NCBI RefSeq assembly: GCF_004330295.1
Contig: NZ_SJOJ01000001.1
Coordinates: 186,001 to 250,000, forward strand
Length of the DNA stretch: 64,000 nucleotides
Origin: Rahnella victoriana
Lineage (GTDB): Bacteria; Pseudomonadota; Gammaproteobacteria; Enterobacterales; Enterobacteriaceae
Reading direction: 5' to 3'
Position 1 is the stretch's first letter, and each line of letters begins with the position of its first letter. Positions 1-8,524 of this stretch are shown here, one piece after another. The notes beneath the pieces are model-generated. The model was given only the letters and a program-made list of their open reading frames with translations, ran no database searches and was not told the DNA's origin. A program made the position numbers and the translations under genes.

Positions 1-1
1 C

Positions 2-166
2 CAGATTAATAACACCAATAAACCTGCCGATGAGGTGAATACCCAGACGGATACCACCAAACATCATATGAGCAAAACGCAGGAACATGAGAAAACCATG
101 TGCAAAGACGGACGCTGTCCAAACCAGACGCCGGGGACTTCCGAGTCTAAAGCCACCGGTAACTAA
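2..166 (+). CDS. ybgS: YbgS family protein, C-terminal fragment
   Basis: The window opens inside this reading frame, so only the last 54 residues and the TAA stop are present. The visible part is hydrophilic, rich in Asn, Thr and Lys, and carries the motif HEKTMCKDGRCPN, which corresponds to the conserved HKNTMCKDGRCPD of enterobacterial YbgS. In E. coli ybgS also lies directly upstream of zitB, so position supports the call. YbgS is a small secreted or periplasmic protein of unknown function; its signal peptide would lie outside the window. Confidence 0.8.
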   Translation, partial: QINNTNKPADEVNTQTDTTKHHMSKTQEHEKTMCKDGRCPNQTPGTSESKATGN

Positions 167-188
167 GCCCGTCATAAACTGCTCATTC

Positions 189-210
189 AGGAGGAACTTC
201 GGTTCCTCCT
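189..210 (+). terminator. UUCG-capped hairpin after ybgS
   Basis: Perfect 9-bp stem AGGAGGAAC/GTTCCTCCT around a TTCG tetraloop, 22 bases after the ybgS stop. The following T-run is poor (TCACGTTTAC), so it may be a weak or Rho-assisted terminator, or an mRNA-stabilising hairpin. Confidence 0.55.
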
Positions 211-291
211 TCACGTTTACGCCCCTTCTTGCAACGCCTCCTGATTACGCTATTGTGATCTTCTCTGTTCATCATTCTTGTGAATATAACT

Positions 292-1245
292 ATGTCTTCT
301 ACCCTGTTACCGCAGGATAAAAACAGCCGCCGGCTGCTGCTGGCCTTCCTTGTGACGGTCATTTTTATGGTTGCGGAAGTAATTGGCGGGCTGATCTCCG
401 GCTCGCTCGCCCTGCTGGCCGATGCCGGGCATATGCTCACCGACGCCGCAGCGTTGCTGGTTGCGCTGCTGGCGGTGCGTTTCGCGAAACGTAAACCCAA
501 CTCGCGGCATACCTTTGGTTATCTGCGTCTGACCACCCTGGCGGCATTTGTTAACGCCACGGCATTGCTGGTCATCGTGGTGCTGATTGTCTGGGAAGCC
601 ATCGCCCGTTTCGTCAATCCGCAGCCCGTCATGGGCACCACCATGCTGGTGATCGCCATCGCCGGTCTGTTTGCCAATATTCTGGCGTTCTGGCTGCTGC
701 ATCAGGGTGAAGAAAAAGCCAATATCAACGTGCGCGCCGCCGCCTTACATGTGCTTGGCGATTTGCTGGGTTCGATCGGTGCCGTCGCTGCCGCGCTGAT
801 TATCATGAACACCGGCTGGACACCCATCGACCCGATTTTGTCGGTACTGGTTTCCTGTCTCGTCCTGACCAATGCCTGGCGGTTGCTGCGGGAGAGCTTC
901 CACGAGTTGCTGGAAGGCACGCCGGAGGAAATTGATATCGATAAACTGCGCCGCGATTTATCCATGAGCATTCCGGAGGTGCGCAACGTACATCATGTGC
1001 ATGTCTGGCAGATTGGCGAGCAACGGTTGATGACCCTGCATGTGCAGGTGATACCGCCTCACGATCACGACGCGCTGCTGGAACGCATCCGGCATCATCT
1101 GCTGGAGAAATGCCGTATCGGGCACGCGACCATTCAGATGGAATATGGCAGGTGTGAAGCGCCGGATTGCGGCATCAATGATGTGCCCGTCGTCAGCGCA
1201 GGTCATGATCATCACGGCCACAGCCACGCGCACCATCATCACTGA
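292..1245 (+). CDS. zitB: Zinc exporter of the cation diffusion facilitator family (ZitB)
   Basis: Inner-membrane Zn(II)/proton antiporter that protects the cytoplasm from excess zinc. It has six hydrophobic segments in the first ~200 residues. The CDF metal-site motifs [11 protein letters not shown] in TM2 and [11 protein letters not shown] in TM5 are present, followed by a cytoplasmic domain ([11 protein letters not shown]) and a His-rich end ([13 protein letters not shown]). Compared with E. coli ZitB the His-rich stretch at the extreme N-terminus is missing. A GTG four codons upstream (280) is in frame; ATG at 292 gives the N-terminus MSSTLLPQ, which fits the family better, although neither has a strong ribosome site. 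Confidence 0.93.
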   Translation: MSSTLLPQDKNSRRLLLAFLVTVIFMVAEVIGGLISGSLALLADAGHMLTDAAALLVALLAVRFAKRKPNSRHTFGYLRLTTLAAFVNATALLVIVVLIVWEAIARFVNPQPVMGTTMLVIAIAGLFANILAFWLLHQGEEKANINVRAAALHVLGDLLGSIGAVAAALIIMNTGWTPIDPILSVLVSCLVLTNAWRLLRESFHELLEGTPEEIDIDKLRRDLSMSIPEVRNVHHVHVWQIGEQRLMTLHVQVIPPHDHDALLERIRHHLLEKCRIGHATIQMEYGRCEAPDCGINDVPVVSAGHDHHGHSHAHHHH

Positions 1246-1270
1246 TCGCGCCGCCAGCGGCAGAAAGCAA

Positions 1271-1297
1271 AACGCCTCCGTCACGGAGGCGTTTTTG
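1271..1297. terminator. Bidirectional terminator between zitB and pnuC
   Basis: Stem AACGCCTCCG/CGGAGGCGTT with loop TCA, a T-run on the plus strand (TTTTT) and TTTT on the minus strand. It lies between the convergent genes zitB and pnuC and can serve both. Confidence 0.85.
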
Positions 1298-1308
1298 TCA
1301 GCGCAGCA

Positions 1309-2034
1309 TCACACTGTTTGTAGCGGCCGCGAGCCATTTTGCTTCGCGCTTTTGATCCACAGCCAGGAGCCGTTCAGCGCAATCAGCGTCAGCAGGACAT
1401 ATTCCAGCGCCATTGCATAAACGCCCTGATAGGCAAAGATCGCCACACTGATCACATCGATGATGACCCACAACAGCCAGTTCTCGACGTATTTACGGGT
1501 CATCAGCAGCATGGCGACAATCGACAGCACCATCATTGAGGAATCCCAGAACGGGAAAGCATCAGGCTGAAGTGCCGGCATCTGCACAGACAGGCCAAGC
1601 GCCTGCATCAGATTGACTGCCAGCAGCGTCAGCGCGGCAAAAACGCGGTCAATGTTAAATGTCATCAGCAGAATGCCCGCGATACACACCACGCCCCATA
1701 CCAGCGCTTTCGTGCGCGGTAACCAGCGGATTTGCAACTCAGCCTGCTGATCGGCCGTCTGTCGGCTCCATGCGTACCAGCCATAAATATTGGCGGCAAA
1801 GAAAAAGACCTGCAGCAGCAAACTGGCGTAAAGCTGGATCTGGAAAAAGATAACCGCAAACAGCGTGACGTTGATCAGACCGAAAGGATAGTTGATCAGT
1901 TTCTCTTTGCTGGCGAACCAGATACACAGCAAGCCAAATATCGTGCCGACGGCTTCAATCCATGACAGATCGTATCCGCCTTTTCCAATCGGAATATGAA
2001 CCAGAATGTTGCCGGTACTGAAAAAATCCATCAT
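1309..2034 (-). CDS. pnuC: Nicotinamide riboside transporter PnuC
   Basis: Integral membrane protein that takes up nicotinamide riboside for NAD salvage by facilitated diffusion coupled to phosphorylation. About seven hydrophobic segments are visible; family motifs include YGWYAWSRQ and the FPFWDS stretch. Near-colinear with E. coli PnuC (239 aa). The start is ambiguous: GTG 2037, ATG 2034 and ATG 2031 are consecutive in frame after an AAGGA site, and 2034 has the most typical spacing. It follows nadA by about 50 bases on the same strand, so the two likely form the NadR-controlled nadA-pnuC operon. Confidence 0.92.
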   Translation of the reverse strand: MMDFFSTGNILVHIPIGKGGYDLSWIEAVGTIFGLLCIWFASKEKLINYPFGLINVTLFAVIFFQIQLYASLLLQVFFFAANIYGWYAWSRQTADQQAELQIRWLPRTKALVWGVVCIAGILLMTFNIDRVFAALTLLAVNLMQALGLSVQMPALQPDAFPFWDSSMMVLSIVAMLLMTRKYVENWLLWVIIDVISVAIFAYQGVYAMALEYVLLTLIALNGSWLWIKSAKQNGSRPLQTV

Positions 2035-2088
2035 CACATGCGTTCCTTTTTGTCAGTCACAAAACCTTGCCGGTCATAAAAGAGGGGC

Positions 2089-3153
2089 TTACAGCGCCTT
2101 CGGTTGCGTACGCAATGTTAACTGCGCCGCGAAATCCAGCATACGGTTCAGCGGGATCAGCGATTTCACGCGTAACGCTTCATCCACCTCAATCGCATGT
2201 TCCGCTCCGCCATGTTCCAGTCCTTCCGCAATGGCTTTCAGGCCGTTCATCGCCATCCACGGACAATGCGCACAGGTGCGGCAACTTGCGCCCTCGCCTG
2301 CCGTCGGCGCTTCGAACAATTCTTTGTCCGGGCACGCCTGCTGCATTTTGTAGAAAATGCCGCGGTCAGTCGCCACAATCAGTTGCTGGTGCGGCAGGGT
2401 TTTCGCCGCCTGAATCAGCTGACTGGTGGAACCCACGGCATCCGCCATATCCACGATCGCCTGAGGAGACTCAGGATGCACCAGAACAGCGGCGTTCGGG
2501 TACAAACCTTTCATTCGGGTCAGGGCCTGCGTTTTAAACTCGTCATGGACGATACAGGCGCCCTGCCAGCACAATACATCCGCCCCCGTCTGCTTACGGA
2601 CGTAATTCCCAAGGTGGCGGTCCGGCGCCCAGATGATTTTTTCCCCCAGACTATCAAGGTGTTCAATCAGCTGCACCGCGATACTGGATGTCACTACCCA
2701 ATCGGCTCTGGCTTTTACGGCCGCGGAGGTATTAGCGTAGACCACAACGGTGCGGTCGGGGTGCTGATCACAAAAATCTGAGAACGCCTGTTCAGGACAG
2801 CCCAGATCCAGTGAGCATTCCGCATTCAGGGTCGGCATCAGCACGGTTTTTTCCGGGCTGAGAATTTTGGCTGTTTCGCCCATGAAACGCACGCCCGCAA
2901 CCAGCAAGGTCGAGGCAGGATGCTGACTGCCAAAACGCGCCATCTCGAGGGAATCCGCCACAATGCCCCCGGTTTCTTCGGCAAGCGCCTGAATCTCAGG
3001 ATCGGTGTAGTAATGCGCCACCATCACAGCATCACGTTCCTTCAGCAGTTTTTTAATCTTCTCTTTATAGAAAGATTTTTCATCTGCATTCAGAACGGCG
3101 GGTTTCGGAGGGAAAGGATAAACCGCCGCATTCAGATCCAATGTTTCGCTCAT
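2089..3153 (-). CDS. nadA: Quinolinate synthase NadA
   Basis: Condenses iminoaspartate (made by NadB) with dihydroxyacetone phosphate to give quinolinate, the second step of de novo NAD synthesis in the cytoplasm. It needs an oxygen-labile [4Fe-4S] cluster. The three family cysteine regions are present: [20 protein letters not shown] and [12 protein letters not shown]. The motif [13 protein letters not shown] near residue 40 and [17 protein letters not shown] are typical. An in-frame ATG three codons earlier (3162) is possible; 3153 gives the family-like N-terminus MSETLDLN. First gene of the operon with pnuC. Confidence 0.95.
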   Translation of the reverse strand: MSETLDLNAAVYPFPPKPAVLNADEKSFYKEKIKKLLKERDAVMVAHYYTDPEIQALAEETGGIVADSLEMARFGSQHPASTLLVAGVRFMGETAKILSPEKTVLMPTLNAECSLDLGCPEQAFSDFCDQHPDRTVVVYANTSAAVKARADWVVTSSIAVQLIEHLDSLGEKIIWAPDRHLGNYVRKQTGADVLCWQGACIVHDEFKTQALTRMKGLYPNAAVLVHPESPQAIVDMADAVGSTSQLIQAAKTLPHQQLIVATDRGIFYKMQQACPDKELFEAPTAGEGASCRTCAHCPWMAMNGLKAIAEGLEHGGAEHAIEVDEALRVKSLIPLNRMLDFAAQLTLRTQPKAL

Positions 3154-3228
3154 ACTCGTCATCTCATTCAGTCAGGCAGCATGCCCGGAAGGCCAGAAGC
3201 CACAACAAATTCCATCCGGAAATCTGTT

Positions 3229-3246
3229 GGTTTTGTATGCTAAACA
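3229..3246 (-). promoter_or_regulatory. Candidate NadR operator upstream of nadA
   Basis: The 18-mer GGTTTT-N6-TAAACA lies about 75 bases upstream of nadA. It matches 10 of 12 positions of the enterobacterial NadR consensus TGTTTA-N6-TAAACA. NadR represses nadA when NAD is plentiful. Assigned by eye from the consensus and position only. Confidence 0.5.
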
Positions 3247-3387
3247 AAATACCGCAAAATGTAGGGAAAGTCGTCCGGATATTAGCCATAAGGCTTAAAA
3301 TGTTTACTGCACTTAAAAGAGATGAGATTGCGCCGGATTGTGAGAAAGGATTTTATCGCTGCGGGGATATTTTGGGGTTCAGATGCG

Positions 3388-3411
3388 AAAAAAGCGCCAA
3401 AAGGCGCTTTT
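3388..3411 (-). terminator. Terminator of the tRNA-Lys operon
   Basis: Stem AAGCGCC/GGCGCTT with loop AAAA, followed on the minus strand by a run of six T. It lies downstream (leftward) of the last RtT-like element and is the first convincing terminator after the three tRNA genes. Confidence 0.75.
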
Positions 3412-3447
3412 CTCTGAATTCTGCAATTTAGATGGCTTCACTTAAAG

Positions 3448-3561
3448 TGGTGGGCCGTGCTGGATTGACTCGGTTTCACCTCGCCCTGCGGGCAACGCTT
3501 GCGCGTTGTCGTCTCGCTTCGCTCGGCTCGAACCCCTGGTTCTCATCCTGCACTGCTTCAC
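3448..3561 (-). ncRNA. RtT-like element, copy 1 (distal)
   Basis: Spacer RNA element read on the minus strand. It starts GTGAAGCAGTGCAGGATGAG, contains a GC-rich hairpin block (CAACGC GCAA GCGTTG) and ends with AATCCAGCACGGCCCACCA, identical to the last 19 nt of the upstream tRNA-Lys including CCA. The E. coli tyrT operon has a comparable design: 178-bp repeats carrying the terminal 19 bp of tRNA-Tyr, processed into rtT RNA. Assignment rests on that architecture; no covariance search was possible. Confidence 0.6.
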
Positions 3562-3581
3562 TACATTTTCCACTTTAAAAG

Positions 3582-3657
3582 TGGTGGGCCGTGCTGGATT
3601 CGAACCAGCGACCAATTGATTAAAAGTCAACTGCTCTACCAACTGAGCTAACGGCCC
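3582..3657 (-). tRNA. tRNA-Lys (anticodon TTT), copy 3
   Basis: A 76-nt cloverleaf on the minus strand, GGGCCGTTAGCTCAGTTGG to the genome-encoded CCA. Anticodon TTT lies in the loop CTTTTAA, the T-loop is GGTTCGAATCC and the acceptor pairs GGGCCGT/ACGGCCC. Identical to the two other copies. Most distal from the presumed promoter. Confidence 0.98.
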
Positions 3658-3715
3658 ATCTAAATGCTGGGTACTTGTGGCTTCACTAATTATTCAGGGC
3701 GCATCACTTTAAAAG

Positions 3716-3829
3716 TGGTGGGCCGTGCTGGATTGACTCGGTTTCACCTCGCCCTGCGGGCAACGCTTGCGCGTTGTCGTCTCGCTTCGCTCGGCTCGAA
3801 CCCCTGGTTCTCATCCTGCACTGCTTCAC
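3716..3829 (-). ncRNA. RtT-like element, copy 2
   Basis: Same element as at 3448-3561, shifted by 268 bp and almost identical. It lies between the second and third tRNA-Lys genes, so it must be removed when the polycistronic transcript is processed. It again ends in the 19-nt tRNA 3' copy with CCA, followed by ACTTTTAAAG as after the real tRNA. Confidence 0.6.
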
Positions 3830-3849
3830 TTCATTTTCCACTTTAAAAG

Positions 3850-3925
3850 TGGTGGGCCGTGCTGGATTCGAACCAGCGACCAATTGATTAAAAGTCAACT
3901 GCTCTACCAACTGAGCTAACGGCCC
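3850..3925 (-). tRNA. tRNA-Lys (anticodon TTT), copy 2
   Basis: Identical 76-nt tRNA-Lys with encoded CCA, the middle gene of the tandem array. Anticodon TTT reads AAA and AAG codons. Confidence 0.98.
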
Positions 3926-3983
3926 ATCTAAATGCTGGGTACTTGTGGCTTCACTAATTATTCAGGGCGCATCACTTTAAAAG

Positions 3984-4097
3984 TGGTGAGCCGTGCTGGA
4001 TTGACTCGGTTTCACCTCGCTCTGCGGGCAACGCTTGCGCGTTGTCGTCTCGCTTCGCTCGGCTCGAACCCCTGGTTCTCATCCTGCACTGCTTCAC
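3984..4097 (-). ncRNA. RtT-like element, copy 1 from the promoter
   Basis: Promoter-proximal copy of the spacer element. It carries small differences: its tRNA-end copy reads GGCTCACCA instead of GGCCCACCA, and the GC block reads AGAGCG rather than AGGGCG. These suggest relaxed selection on this copy or drift after duplication. Confidence 0.58.
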
Positions 4098-4117
4098 TTC
4101 ATTTTCCACTTTAAAAG

Positions 4118-4193
4118 TGGTGGGCCGTGCTGGATTCGAACCAGCGACCAATTGATTAAAAGTCAACTGCTCTACCAACTGAGCTAACGGCCC
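4118..4193 (-). tRNA. tRNA-Lys (anticodon TTT), copy 1
   Basis: First tRNA of the operon on the minus strand, 76 nt with encoded CCA and identical to the other two. The region to its right carries the promoter candidate at 4268-4295. Confidence 0.98.
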
Positions 4194-4267
4194 TTCTAAA
4201 CCTACTGCATATTGCCTAAATCTCTGACAGCGTTAGCCGTTTGGAGTTGTCTGGGCAACGGCGGCAT

Positions 4268-4295
4268 ATATTACTTATTTAACTTTTCAGTGCAA
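4268..4295 (-). promoter_or_regulatory. Candidate promoter of the tRNA-Lys operon
   Basis: On the minus strand TTGCAC, a 16-nt spacer, TAATAT, then the GC-rich stretch GCCGCC where the discriminator and start would lie. GC-rich discriminators are typical of stringently controlled stable-RNA promoters. Position is about 75 bases upstream of the first tRNA. Confidence 0.5.
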
Positions 4296-4390
4296 CTTTA
4301 ATTTTCAGAAAGAGTGCTAACTGATGGCGTTTCACACACTCAAGCCCAGAAAATGCACGATATGTACATTTTCCAGACCTGAATGAAGAA

Positions 4391-5185
4391 CTACTTTGCA
4401 GATAAACGTTTTTGAGCTTGTTTTGCCGCATCGGTATTTGGGTACTGTTTTACGACCTGCGAGAAGACGGCTTTGGCTTTATCAGCCTGACCTTTCTCCT
4501 GCATGATCACCCCAACCTTGTACATCGCGTCAGAACTTTTTGGGGACTTAGGATAATTTTTCACCACAACTGCAAAATAATACGCAGCGTCGTCTTTTTT
4601 ACCCTTGTTGTAATACAACTGTCCTAACCAGTAGTTGGCGTTAGGCTGATACGTTGAATCTGGATATTTTTTAACGAAACTCTGAAAAGCCGCAATGGCT
4701 TCATCATACTGTTTCTTTTCCAGCGCCAGTGAAACAGCAGCGTTGTAGTCGCTGTTCACATCGCCTGTGCTCGCAGGGGCTTGTGCAGCACCCGCATCAG
4801 GCGTTGTCGCAGCATCACCACCAGACGCATCACCGGTTGCTGCGGCAGCGCCCGTACTGGCGGCTCCGGCGGCACCCTGGCTAAGGCTGTCCATCTGGTT
4901 AAAGATCTGCTTCTGACGATCAGCAAGCTGACCCAACTGATACTGGTTCTCCTGGATTTGACCACGAAGCGTATCCATATCACGTTGGGAATCAGAAAGT
5001 TGCTGCTGGAGTTGAGTTAATAGCTGGCTGTGAGCGTTAGAAATACGCTCCAGAGAGGTGACCCGATCTTCAATCGAGCCTGAGCCGACATCACTGATTG
5101 GCGCTTGGGCAGTAGCGGCCCATGGGACCGCTACGCCAACCAGTAACGACAGACTCAACAGGTGAGTTCTGAAGTTACTGCTCAT
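4391..5185 (-). CDS. cpoB: Cell division coordinator CpoB (YbgF)
   Basis: Periplasmic Tol-Pal partner that links outer-membrane constriction to PBP1B-driven septal peptidoglycan synthesis. Sec signal peptide ~1-26 (cut near ATAQA), a trimerising coiled coil ~35-100 rich in Gln and Leu, an Ala/Gly/Thr-rich linker, then TPR repeats ~145-264 (DYNAAVSLALEKKQYDEAI, NYWLGQLYYNKGKKDDAAYY, YKVGVIMQEKG). Length 264 versus 263 in E. coli. Starts 9 nt after pal; last gene of the cluster before the tRNA-Lys array. Confidence 0.96.
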   Translation of the reverse strand: MSSNFRTHLLSLSLLVGVAVPWAATAQAPISDVGSGSIEDRVTSLERISNAHSQLLTQLQQQLSDSQRDMDTLRGQIQENQYQLGQLADRQKQIFNQMDSLSQGAAGAASTGAAAATGDASGGDAATTPDAGAAQAPASTGDVNSDYNAAVSLALEKKQYDEAIAAFQSFVKKYPDSTYQPNANYWLGQLYYNKGKKDDAAYYFAVVVKNYPKSPKSSDAMYKVGVIMQEKGQADKAKAVFSQVVKQYPNTDAAKQAQKRLSAK

Positions 5186-5194
5186 ACTATTCTC

Positions 5195-5704
5195 TTAGTA
5201 TACCAGTACGGCACGACGGTTTTTAGCGTAAGCCGCTTCGTCATGGCCCAGTACAGCTGGTTTTTCTTTACCGTAAGAAACGATAGAGATTTGGTCAGCA
5301 GAAACGCCTTTGCCTTGCAGGTACATTTTAACAGCAGTAGCACGACGTTCGCCCAGGGCGATGTTGTACTCTGGCGTACCACGTTCGTCAGCATGACCTT
5401 CTACAGTCACTTTGTAAGACGGGTTGCTACGCAGGAATGCTGCGTGCGCGTCTAACATCTGAGCGAATTCAGAAGACACATCGTATTTGTCCAGGCCAAA
5501 GTAAACGATGTTGTTTTTCTGCAGTTCTTGCATCTGCAGGCGAGCTTGCTCTTCTGAAGACATGTTAGCGTTTTCAGTGCCTGCGCCAGAGTTCAGACCC
5601 ATACCAGATTGGTCGTTGTCTGCGTTCTTGTGAGAACTACAAGCAGCTACTGCCAGTACAGGCAATGCCAGCATCAGCCCTTTCAGCACTTTGTTCAGTT
5701 GCAT
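5195..5704 (-). CDS. pal: Peptidoglycan-associated lipoprotein Pal
   Basis: Outer-membrane lipoprotein that binds peptidoglycan through an OmpA-like domain and is cycled by TolB. Lipoprotein signal with lipobox LAVAAC (Cys22), a short disordered linker rich in Asn and Gly, then the OmpA-like fold: [43 protein letters not shown] and [10 protein letters not shown]. The conserved Asp and Arg in NIALGERRA bind the diaminopimelate of peptidoglycan in the family. Downstream of tolB with 48 bases between them. Confidence 0.97.
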   Translation of the reverse strand: MQLNKVLKGLMLALPVLAVAACSSHKNADNDQSGMGLNSGAGTENANMSSEEQARLQMQELQKNNIVYFGLDKYDVSSEFAQMLDAHAAFLRSNPSYKVTVEGHADERGTPEYNIALGERRATAVKMYLQGKGVSADQISIVSYGKEKPAVLGHDEAAYAKNRRAVLVY

Positions 5705-5752
5705 CTATTCGATCCTTTTATAATTTTTTGCCATACATAGTTTTTCTATGCA

Positions 5753-7045
5753 TTACAGATACGGCGACCAGGCAGGAAATTTGACCTGTCCATCAGTTGC
5801 CGGAAGACGCGCTTTGAAGCGCCCATCAGTCGATACCAACTGCAACACGGAACCCAGTCCCTGAGAGGAGCTGTAAATTACCATTGTGCCATTTGGTGCG
5901 AGGCTAGGCGTTTCATCCAGGAACGTGTCCGTCAATGTTTGAACGGCTCCCGTTGCCAGATCTTGTTTAGCGATGTGCTGTGTACTGCTGGCGCTGCTCA
6001 CCATCACCAGGAACTTGCCGTCAGTGCTGACGTCAGAGTCCTGATTTTGCGAGCCTTCCCAGGTCAGACGCTGAGGCGCACCGCCATTAATATTGACTTT
6101 ATAAACCTGTGGACGACCGCCCTGATCCGACGTGAAGGCCAGATTCTGGCTGTCCGGGTACCAGGTTGGTTCGGTGTTGTTGCTGCGTCCGTTTGTCACC
6201 TGACTGATCTGACCGGAAGCCAGATTCATCACGTACAGGTTCAGGCTGCCGTCTTTAGACAAGGCGAAGGCCAGTTTGCTGCCATCAGGTGAGAATGCCG
6301 GGGCACCGTTGTGGCGTGGGAAAGAAGCAATCTGTTTGATTGCGCCGTTTGCCAGCGTCTGCACAACCAGTGCTGAACGACCGCTTTCAAAGGTGACGTA
6401 AGCCAGTTTGCTGCCATCCGGAGACCAGGCTGGAGACATCAGAGGCTCAGGGGAACGGTGAACCACGAACTGGTTGTAACCGTCGTAATCCGCCACGCGC
6501 AGTTCATACGGGAATTTGCCGCCGTTGGTCTGCACGATATACGCGATACGGGTGCGGAATGCGCCTTTAATACCGGTCAGTTTTTCGAAGACTTCGTCAC
6601 TGGCGGTATGGGCGGAATAACGCAACCATTGTTTGGTCACTTTATACTGGTTTTGTGCCAGTACGGTGCCCGGCGCGCCAGAGGTGTCTACCAGCTGGTA
6701 AGAGACCACATAGCTGCCATCGGCGGCAGGCTGAACCTGGCCGATCACAACGGCATCGATACCCAGCGCGGTCCAGGCTGCAGGAGTGACTTCTGCGGCT
6801 GAGGTTGGCTGCTGAGGCATACGGGATGCATCAATAGGATTGAATTTACCGCTGTTACGTAAGTCAGCAGCAACGATACCACCCACATCTTCAGGTGGTG
6901 TACCCGGGCCAGCCCATTTGAATGGCACAACGCCAATCGGGCGAGCTGTGTCTACCCCTTGGGTAATTTCAATGCGAACTTCTGCATGTACTACAGATGC
7001 CCACATCATCAAAAGGCCGAACGCTACTCGAAATGCCTGCTTCAT
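5753..7045 (-). CDS. tolB: Tol-Pal system protein TolB
   Basis: Periplasmic protein that binds Pal and TolA and drives Pal mobilisation during division; also a colicin translocation partner in the family. Signal peptide ~1-21 (WASVVHA), an N-terminal alpha/beta domain, then a six-bladed beta-propeller with WD40-like PD40 motifs ([54 protein letters not shown]). 430 residues, as in E. coli. An in-frame codon 22 positions earlier would extend it but lacks sense as a signal peptide; ATG 7045 has a GGGAGA site. Confidence 0.97.
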   Translation of the reverse strand: MKQAFRVAFGLLMMWASVVHAEVRIEITQGVDTARPIGVVPFKWAGPGTPPEDVGGIVAADLRNSGKFNPIDASRMPQQPTSAAEVTPAAWTALGIDAVVIGQVQPAADGSYVVSYQLVDTSGAPGTVLAQNQYKVTKQWLRYSAHTASDEVFEKLTGIKGAFRTRIAYIVQTNGGKFPYELRVADYDGYNQFVVHRSPEPLMSPAWSPDGSKLAYVTFESGRSALVVQTLANGAIKQIASFPRHNGAPAFSPDGSKLAFALSKDGSLNLYVMNLASGQISQVTNGRSNNTEPTWYPDSQNLAFTSDQGGRPQVYKVNINGGAPQRLTWEGSQNQDSDVSTDGKFLVMVSSASSTQHIAKQDLATGAVQTLTDTFLDETPSLAPNGTMVIYSSSQGLGSVLQLVSTDGRFKARLPATDGQVKFPAWSPYL

Positions 7046-7174
7046 TGTATCTCCCTTATCTGGACGTATCTGCCCGCGATAATTTAGCAGAATTTTAACA
7101 AACCAACGCACACAAAACTAGAATTACACCCTGCAAACCATCGTAAAAATCTGAAAAGTTATCATTTTCATCTT

Positions 7175-8410
7175 TTATTGAGGTTTGAAATCTATCGGAG
7201 CATTTTTAAACACTTCATAGACTGCTTCAGAAGGCGGTTTAGGGAACTTCGCCTGTCGGGCGGCGGCAAGCGCAGCCTGACAAAGTGCAGGATCCCCACC
7301 TTCAGCCGACACACTGATTAATGAGCCGTCAGGGTTCATTTTAATGCGCAACGAACAGGTTTTACCTGCATAAGATGACGCGTCATAGAATCTGCTCTCG
7401 ATGGCAGCCTGAATCTGGCTACCATAGTTCGCAATATCAGCACCGGATGCGCCCGCCTTTTTCTGAGTCCCCTTCCCTGACGGAGCAGAAGCGCCTCCAC
7501 CTGTTGAGCCTTTCGGCGCATTTTTGGAGTCGGCCAGGCCATCAAATAAGTTATTCGCATCAGCCGCTTCCTTGGCAGCCGCAGCGGCGGCAGCCTTTTT
7601 ATCTGCTGCCGCTTTCTTCGCGGCAGCAGCAGCTTCGGCTTTCTTCTCAGCAGCAGCGGCAGCTTTCGCATCAGCGGCGGCTTTGGCATCGGCATCAGCC
7701 TGGGCCTTCGCGTCAGCGGCGGCCTGAGCCTTCGCGTCAGCAGCAGCCTGCTTTTTGGCTTCTGCTGCCGCTTCTTTCTTAGCGTCAGCTTCAGCTTGTT
7801 TCTTCGCTGCGGCCGCAGCGGCAGCCGCTTCAGCCTCGGCTTGTTTTTTAGCATCCGCAGCGGCTTTTTTCTGTGCATCAGCCTGCGCTTTTGCAGCTTC
7901 TTTTGCCGCATCCGCTTTGGCCTGGGCCGCTGCTTTTGCCGCTTCCGCCTTGGCCTGCGCCGCGGCAGCTTCGGCCTGTTTCTGCTGTTCTTTCGCCTGC
8001 TCGGCGGCCTGTTCAGCTTGTTTCTGCTGCTGGGCCTGTTCCTGAGCCTGCTGCTTCGCATCTTCCTGCGCTTGCAGACGCTCTTTCTCAAGTTCTTTCA
8101 GGCGCTGCTGTTCTGCGGCCTGTTTCTGTTGCAGCTCTTCAGCCTGTTGCTCTGATTTTTTCTGACGCGCTGCGGCAGCACGTTGGGAATCAGCCTGTTG
8201 CTGTTGCTGACGGTTGTACTGATCGACCACCGCACTGGGATCAACCATTACGGCGGAGATATCGCTACCGCCACCGCCGCCACTCATGCTGGTATCTTCG
8301 TCCAGCGATCCCCAAATCAACAGGGCTATAATGATGATATGCAGAACGACCGAAACAATAACGGCGCGTTTGAGCTTATCGTTTTGTTCAGTTGCAGTTG
8401 CCTTTACCAA
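7175..8410 (-). CDS. tolA: Tol-Pal system protein TolA
   Basis: Inner-membrane anchored energy transducer. Domain I is a single membrane helix ~14-35 that includes the SVVLH motif needed for TolQR contact. Domain II (~65-300) is a very long helix of Ala, Lys, Gln and Glu with repeated AAADAKA-type units. Domain III (~320-411) is the compact globular domain that binds TolB, with IQAAIESRFYDASSYAGKTC. The low-complexity domain explains the many overlapping open frames on both strands here. 411 residues versus 421 in E. coli. Confidence 0.96.
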   Translation of the reverse strand: MVKATATEQNDKLKRAVIVSVVLHIIIIALLIWGSLDEDTSMSGGGGGSDISAVMVDPSAVVDQYNRQQQQQADSQRAAAARQKKSEQQAEELQQKQAAEQQRLKELEKERLQAQEDAKQQAQEQAQQQKQAEQAAEQAKEQQKQAEAAAAQAKAEAAKAAAQAKADAAKEAAKAQADAQKKAAADAKKQAEAEAAAAAAAAKKQAEADAKKEAAAEAKKQAAADAKAQAAADAKAQADADAKAAADAKAAAAAEKKAEAAAAAKKAAADKKAAAAAAAKEAADANNLFDGLADSKNAPKGSTGGGASAPSGKGTQKKAGASGADIANYGSQIQAAIESRFYDASSYAGKTCSLRIKMNPDGSLISVSAEGGDPALCQAALAAARQAKFPKPPSEAVYEVFKNAPIDFKPQ

Positions 8411-8524
8411 AATAGATTTCCCAAGACAGGATTACTAAAAACCCGGTTTCCTGCAGCCCTGTCGTACTCTTTTAGCAAGCCAGAAAATGCCGGGTTTCAA
8501 ATAAGTGTTACAAATTACCTATCC

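Larger units (their letters stand above)
3441..4198 (-). repeat. 268-bp tandem repeat array containing tRNA-Lys and RtT-like spacers
   Basis: Three tRNA genes begin at exactly 268-bp intervals (3582, 3850, 4118) and the spacer elements keep the same period (3448, 3716, 3984). The spacers are almost identical, with a few substitutions (for example TGGTGAGCC in the rightmost copy and CTACATTTT versus CTTCATTTT in the leftmost). Each unit is one 76-nt tRNA-Lys plus about 192 nt. The leftmost unit diverges just left of the spacer element. Near-identity implies recent unequal recombination or gene conversion. In E. coli the same slot between cpoB and nadA holds five Lys and two Val tRNAs. Confidence 0.9.

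Noticed and set aside
3163-3443. Possible NAD riboswitch before nadA-pnuC
   Set aside because: No structured leader resembling NAD-I or NAD-II aptamers; a NadR-type operator explains regulation better.
3442-4178. Three 66-68-codon frames on the minus strand beginning inside tRNA-Lys (peptide with QLVAGSNPARPT)
   Set aside because: They start within the tRNA and translate its T-arm; this peptide signature is a common misannotation. They repeat only because the array repeats. A tpr-like small protein cannot be excluded but has no support.
7336-8331. Long Ala- or Arg-rich frames overlapping tolA on both strands
   Set aside because: Caused by the repetitive Ala/Lys/Gln codons of TolA domain II, which stay open in every frame.
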